Shown piece by piece: positions 60,664 to 64,000 of a stretch of 64,000 bases of DNA. Location: positions 62,001 through 126,000 of the forward strand of contig NZ_WBXM01000013.1 in the NCBI RefSeq assembly GCF_033042135.1. Direction: 5' to 3'. The translations under genes and the position numbers were made by a program. Positions within the stretch are counted from its first letter, which is position 1. Each line of letters begins with the position of its first letter. Below the pieces are notes generated by a model. That model did not search any database. It was not told where the DNA came from and worked only from the letters and a program-made list of their open reading frames with translations. Origin of the DNA: Haloechinothrix sp033042135. Its GTDB lineage: Bacteria > Actinomycetota > Actinomycetes > Mycobacteriales > Pseudonocardiaceae.

Positions 60664-61325
60664 CGAGTGGCGCCTTCGCCGCTGCCGTGCTCGGTTACCG
60701 GCCACCACGGCAGCTCCTGGTAACGGGTATCTGCATCGGAGGTGCGCTGGCTCCAGGCCGGCTCCGCGACGCGCGTGGTCGCCGACCGTAGTTGAACAGC
60801 TTCGATCGATCCGTCGAGTGTCTCGCTTAGCCGCGAAACCACGATGCGCTGGAGGTATCGTGCGATGACCTCGCCTGCCGGTGTGCTGGGCTGGTTACTG
60901 TCATCGAGGGAGTCAGCTAGCGTTGGCCACCCCTTGCGGAGCTGGTTGCGAGTCAAGCTGGGCACCGGGTTACTGGTCACAGCATCGATATCCACCTCGG
61001 TGACGTTGATCCACGAGCTGGTTCGTGCGCCACCATCCGGTTGCCGGAGTCTAGCCCTGGCATGGATCTCGCGGTTGATGTGCAACGGCTCAGGAGCGAA
61101 TAGCTTCCAGTTCTGCCGGAACTCAGGGTAGATGTAGCCGTCGATAGTGTTCGCGTACGTTCGATTGAGGACATTCTCCGGGGCGACGTGCGCGAAGCTC
61201 ATACCGGTGTGGGTGGCGATCGCGAACGTGAGCGCGGTGAGTACGCACACGATCGCGACACGACCGGCACGTGACAGCTCCGCGAATCCAGTAGTGCCGT
61301 ATCGGGCGTTCTTCGCATCGGTCAA
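60660..61325 (-). CDS. DUF5819 family membrane protein
   Basis: A 221-residue protein with one membrane helix (about 20-40, VAIVCVLTALTFAIATHTGM) and the family hallmark FRQNWKLFAPEPLHINREI, followed by an exported domain with TEVDIDAVTSNPVPSL. Such proteins are found next to HTTM proteins in many Actinobacteria, implying a joint complex. Function unknown. Confidence 0.85.
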   Translation of the reverse strand: MTDAKNARYGTTGFAELSRAGRVAIVCVLTALTFAIATHTGMSFAHVAPENVLNRTYANTIDGYIYPEFRQNWKLFAPEPLHINREIHARARLRQPDGGARTSSWINVTEVDIDAVTSNPVPSLTRNQLRKGWPTLADSLDDSNQPSTPAGEVIARYLQRIVVSRLSETLDGSIEAVQLRSATTRVAEPAWSQRTSDADTRYQELPWWPVTEHGSGEGATR

Positions 61326-61448
61326 CTAGATGCTCCCGGACTGGGATGCGACGACAACGTCGTTCCTGATCGAGTAACGATGCGCGACGGGCCCCGCCGT
61401 CACCCGGCGGGACCCGTCGCGAGTCAGCGAATCGGTACCGGCGAGGGA

Positions 61449-62948
61449 TCACCAGCCGCCGAAGTCACCGAAGTCGCCGCCGCCGAAGTCGCCGAAGTCG
61501 CCGCCGCCGAAGTCGCCGAAGTCGCCGCCGCCGAAGTCGCCGAAGTCGCCGCCGCCGAAGTCGCCGAAGTCGCCGCCGCCGAATCCGTTGGCCTCGCCTG
61601 CTTCGTCATCGCGGTCGCCGGGATCCCCGGCACCCTCTTCGGAGAGCGTCAGCTCGATCGTGTTTCCTGGGCCGGACGCGAACATGCTGATCATGTCGTT
61701 GAACTGACCGCAGTTCTCGAACGGAGGCAGGTCGTACTCGCCCGCGAGAGTGCCGCCGCCAAAGGGATCGAAGCCCGAACCGGCCAGGTCAACCAGGGCG
61801 GGCTCGACTGTACGGCAGTCGGGGCCACCTCCCACCGGGAAGCCGAAGCTCGACACTTCGGTGAGATAGACGTACATCTCCGAGCTCGACGTCAGGTTGC
61901 CGTCGTTGTCGAGCGTTCCGGTGGTCTCCCTCGTCTGCTCAAACGCGACGTCGGCATCAGCCTGCATGAAGCCCATGATGTTGAACGTTCCGCTGGTGTC
62001 GTCCAGATGGAGGTCGGCATCGTACGTTCCGGAGGCCAGATCCATGCGAGCGTCGATGCCGCCGGTGAGCGGAACCGTGCCGTCAGCGGCGTTGATGTAC
62101 GACTCACCATGCAGGTCATAGCTGATCTGAACCGGATCACCGGGACGTCCGCCGTTGTCTCCGCCGTCCGCGCCGCCTGCTTCGGCGCCGCCGTTGTCAC
62201 CGCCTGCCTCGGCACCGCCCTCGGCGCCGCCGTTGTCACCGCCTGCCTCGGCACCGCCCTCGGCGCCGCCGTTGTCGCCGCCGCCGTCGGCGTCACCGCC
62301 TGCCTCGGCACCACCGTCGTCCCCGTCACCATTGTCGGTGATCGTGAACTCGTGGAGCACGTTGTCCTGATCGGGGAGCTGGGTGCAGTCGGACTCGAAC
62401 GTACCCAGGCCAGTCTCATTGCCCTCACCGTCACGTGGAGTCAGCGTGAGTAAGAGGTCGTGGACCTCGATCTGGGCGGTTCCTGCTTCGGTGAAGGTGA
62501 TCGAAGGTGCCGAACCATGCGCGTCGACGATGAGCTCGCCCTCGTCGGGCACAGGCTGTTGCGGGATGTCCATCGGCACCTGGACTGGGAGCTCGGCCTC
62601 GGGAGCATCGATCTTCGAATCCGCGAGTGCTTCCCCCTCGATGGTTTCTGCCCCGACCAGGTTGAGACCGTTCGTGGCCTCCTCACTGACCGTGGACACC
62701 GCATCGATGTCGAATTCCGGGGTGCGCTCGCCTACCGCGATCGAGTCGGGCAGTTCGGAGGTGGTGATATCCACCGCCACGTCCTGAACGCCGATCAGCG
62801 GAAAGGGACACTCGTAGTTCAGTGACAGTGTCGCCGTGGTCGCGCTACCAATGCCCGCGGTGGCCATCATGCCGACCGCAATGACACCAGCACTGCCCGC
62901 CGCGGTCAAGCTCGCGGCGAGGCGTTTCTTACGCCTGTGATATTGCAC
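61449..62948 (-). CDS. secreted DUF6801-like protein with acidic and GGDFGDF repeats
   Basis: A 499-residue exported protein starting at GTG 62948 (AAAGGAT upstream). Signal peptide ending GIGSA. The first domain (about 40-205, LNYECPFPLIGVQDVAVDI) fits DUF6801. A repetitive Ala/Glu/Gly/Asp/Asn segment (AEAGGDNGG units, about 210-270) is followed by a second beta domain (about 275-450) and a tail of five GGGDFGDF units ending GGW. The acidic repeats could bind Ca2+ (inference). It lies upstream of DUF5819-HTTM on the same strand. Confidence 0.8.
   Translation of the reverse strand: MQYHRRKKRLAASLTAAGSAGVIAVGMMATAGIGSATTATLSLNYECPFPLIGVQDVAVDITTSELPDSIAVGERTPEFDIDAVSTVSEEATNGLNLVGAETIEGEALADSKIDAPEAELPVQVPMDIPQQPVPDEGELIVDAHGSAPSITFTEAGTAQIEVHDLLLTLTPRDGEGNETGLGTFESDCTQLPDQDNVLHEFTITDNGDGDDGGAEAGGDADGGGDNGGAEGGAEAGGDNGGAEGGAEAGGDNGGAEAGGADGGDNGGRPGDPVQISYDLHGESYINAADGTVPLTGGIDARMDLASGTYDADLHLDDTSGTFNIMGFMQADADVAFEQTRETTGTLDNDGNLTSSSEMYVYLTEVSSFGFPVGGGPDCRTVEPALVDLAGSGFDPFGGGTLAGEYDLPPFENCGQFNDMISMFASGPGNTIELTLSEEGAGDPGDRDDEAGEANGFGGGDFGDFGGGDFGDFGGGDFGDFGGGDFGDFGGGDFGDFGGW
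61458..61583. repeat. tandem 24-bp repeat within the secreted protein gene
   Basis: About five copies of a 24-bp unit built from GCCGAAGTCGCC repeats, encoding the GGGDFGDF tail. Nearly identical copies point to recent expansion or conversion. Confidence 0.85.
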
Positions 62949-62987
62949 GTGACACAGATCCTTTCTTCGTCGTCGACGAAACCTCAC

Positions 62988-63503
62988 CTGATCATCGCGA
63001 TCGAGAGCCGGTGCGCACAGTATCGTTCCCGGAGGAATTGTTCGTTTAACTCGCAGGTGTGCACCGGGTTATTCCCTGCTGAATTTTTTTCAAACGATGT
63101 CGGTTTTGGTTACGCCGGCTGATGGTCCGGCCGCGTTTCACATCGGCCGTTACGAGACGAGAAGCTACGCATCGCGAGCGCTCACCACAATGGGTGTCGG
63201 AGATGTCGGATTCGATCTTCTCGTGGTTCGTCGCCGATTGATACAAACATAGCAACCGGTTGTCCGGTGCAGACAATCTACGGGGCCGACCGTAGGGACG
63301 CGGGAATCCGCCGTATGGGCCAACGCGCCAACACTGTCATTGTGGAAATTAGCGTAAAAGTACAACGTGCTGACGAGAACTTGTCATGGACTAACACTTC
63401 GCCCGTTCGGCGAGCGACTGGCGACTGGCGAGACCGCGCTGCCGGACGGACCATCTTCCGTAACTCGGTCGGGGTGGCGAATCGCTCGAGAAGGTGCGGC
63501 GAG
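62988..63503. other. intergenic region, locally AT-rich
   Basis: About 515 bases between two divergent genes with no convincing frame. The stretch 63060-63120 is unusually AT-rich for this genome (a T7 run and TTTTGGTTAC), probably holding promoters for both directions. Confidence 0.6.
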
Positions 63504-64000
63504 ATGTTCCTGGATCACGTGTCGGTCGACGTGATTGTCGATCACGTTCCTGCCCGGTTGTGGCCGATTCTGGGCGACCCGGAGTCCTACCCACGCTTCT
63601 TCGCGGGCATCAGCGATTGCGAGCGGGTCGCTGGCCGAACGACGTACCTGCTCCGATTCGAGCCCGCCGCAGGCACCGTGGTCGAGTGGGAGGTGCGAGC
63701 GCTGATGAGCAGGAACGCGGACAAGCTCGTGCTGACCAGGGTGTCGGATGCGACGAGCTGGGTCTCGGTGCAGCTCAGTCCGCTCGGGGGCGGAAGGTGC
63801 ACAATCTCGGTCCTGCTGTTCAACCCCCGGTACTCGCTCGCGGGAGAAGACCGCAGCACGGGACGCGTAGGTGATCGGCGGATCCGGGCGTGGGTACGCG
63901 CCGGAATCCGCCGCATCTGTGCGCACCTGGCGCGAGAACCGGGCAGGCAGTTGGCGGACGGCTCGAATCGCGTGTCGCGAACGCTTCGCGTCGCCCGCAT
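63504..64000 (+). CDS. SRPBCC/polyketide-cyclase-like protein (3' end beyond window)
   Basis: From ATG 63504 an open frame runs to the window edge (165 codons). It starts MFLDHVSVDVIVDHVPARLW and continues ILGDPESYPRFFAGISDCERV, typical of the SRPBCC/START-like fold, with VVEWEVRALMSRNADKLVL and WVSVQLSPLGGGRCTISV as later strands. After about residue 130 the sequence becomes Arg-rich helix. The hydrophobic cavity of this fold binds lipids or polyketides; the function here is unknown. Confidence 0.7.
   Translation, partial: MFLDHVSVDVIVDHVPARLWPILGDPESYPRFFAGISDCERVAGRTTYLLRFEPAAGTVVEWEVRALMSRNADKLVLTRVSDATSWVSVQLSPLGGGRCTISVLLFNPRYSLAGEDRSTGRVGDRRIRAWVRAGIRRICAHLAREPGRQLADGSNRVSRTLRVAR

Noticed and set aside
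61380..62453. 357-residue plus-strand frame over the repeat-rich gene
   Set aside because: It consists of the repeat read backwards (AAEVAEV runs) with no signal or ribosome site; the minus strand has a good signal peptide and family match.
63384..63926. Minus-strand frames opposite the SRPBCC gene
   Set aside because: No family features; the plus-strand frame is continuous to the window edge and matches a known fold.

Overview
This is a 64 kb chromosomal window from a high-GC actinobacterium. Codon bias, leaderless-looking promoters (TTGACA boxes followed closely by a start codon), and gene order shared with mycobacteria around mprAB-pepD-moaB2-mscL and galU-moeA-rimJ all fit a mycolata-related lineage. 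My best guess is Pseudonocardiaceae (Amycolatopsis/Saccharomonospora-like); this is inferred from gene content, not proven.

Layout. 1-11.1 kb (+ strand): a stress/dormancy cluster with three tandem universal stress proteins, a half-CBS mini-protein, a GNAT/acyl-CoA ligase fusion, a CtpF/PMR1-like P-type ATPase, an SDR and a KefB-like antiporter. 11.4-20.1 kb: a small membrane protein, an ArsR-MFS operon with a clear operator, a short Acg-like nitroreductase, a DUF3048 protein, a secreted lipase, a TIGR02206 membrane protein, a decayed lipase copy and a 5-FCL-like protein. 20.3-24.5 kb: an amidase, then an accessory cassette (three small minus-strand genes, GntR regulator, NUDIX hydrolase) reminiscent of pSAM2-type integrative elements but lacking integrase and replication genes. 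24.7-33.7 kb: Cu/Zn superoxide dismutase, an XRE-cupin regulator divergent from a thioredoxin-reductase-like flavoprotein, then a copper locus (CopD-CtaG fusion and CopC divergent from a Met-rich secreted peptide, two small membrane proteins, a BlaI/CopY repressor and an M56 protease), a chimeric pseudogene and an MBL hydrolase. 34-42.2 kb: two large secreted proteins (LVIVD repeats; DOMON-like/esterase) and a full-length Lhr helicase.

42.6-54.7 kb: tRNA-Arg, an orphan NarL-type regulator, then a block matching mycobacterial gene order: mprA, mprB, pepD, moaB2, mscL, a SAF protein, an FmdB zinc ribbon, 5-formyl-THF cyclo-ligase, galU, moeA, rimJ-like GNAT and the divisome protein sepX/glpR, ending at tRNA-Ala. 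54.9-56.5 kb is scarred by an IS3 remnant and a broken flavoprotein gene. 56.6-64 kb: a Tat-exported flavin oxidoreductase with its TetR regulator, an HTTM-DUF5819 pair, a repeat-rich secreted DUF6801-type protein and the start of a SRPBCC protein cut by the window end.

The most attractive candidates for something new are the copper locus with a proteolysis-type BlaI/M56 pair and shared operator, the dormancy-type cluster with DosR-like boxes, the HTTM/DUF5819/repeat-protein group, and the GntR/NUDIX element relic.
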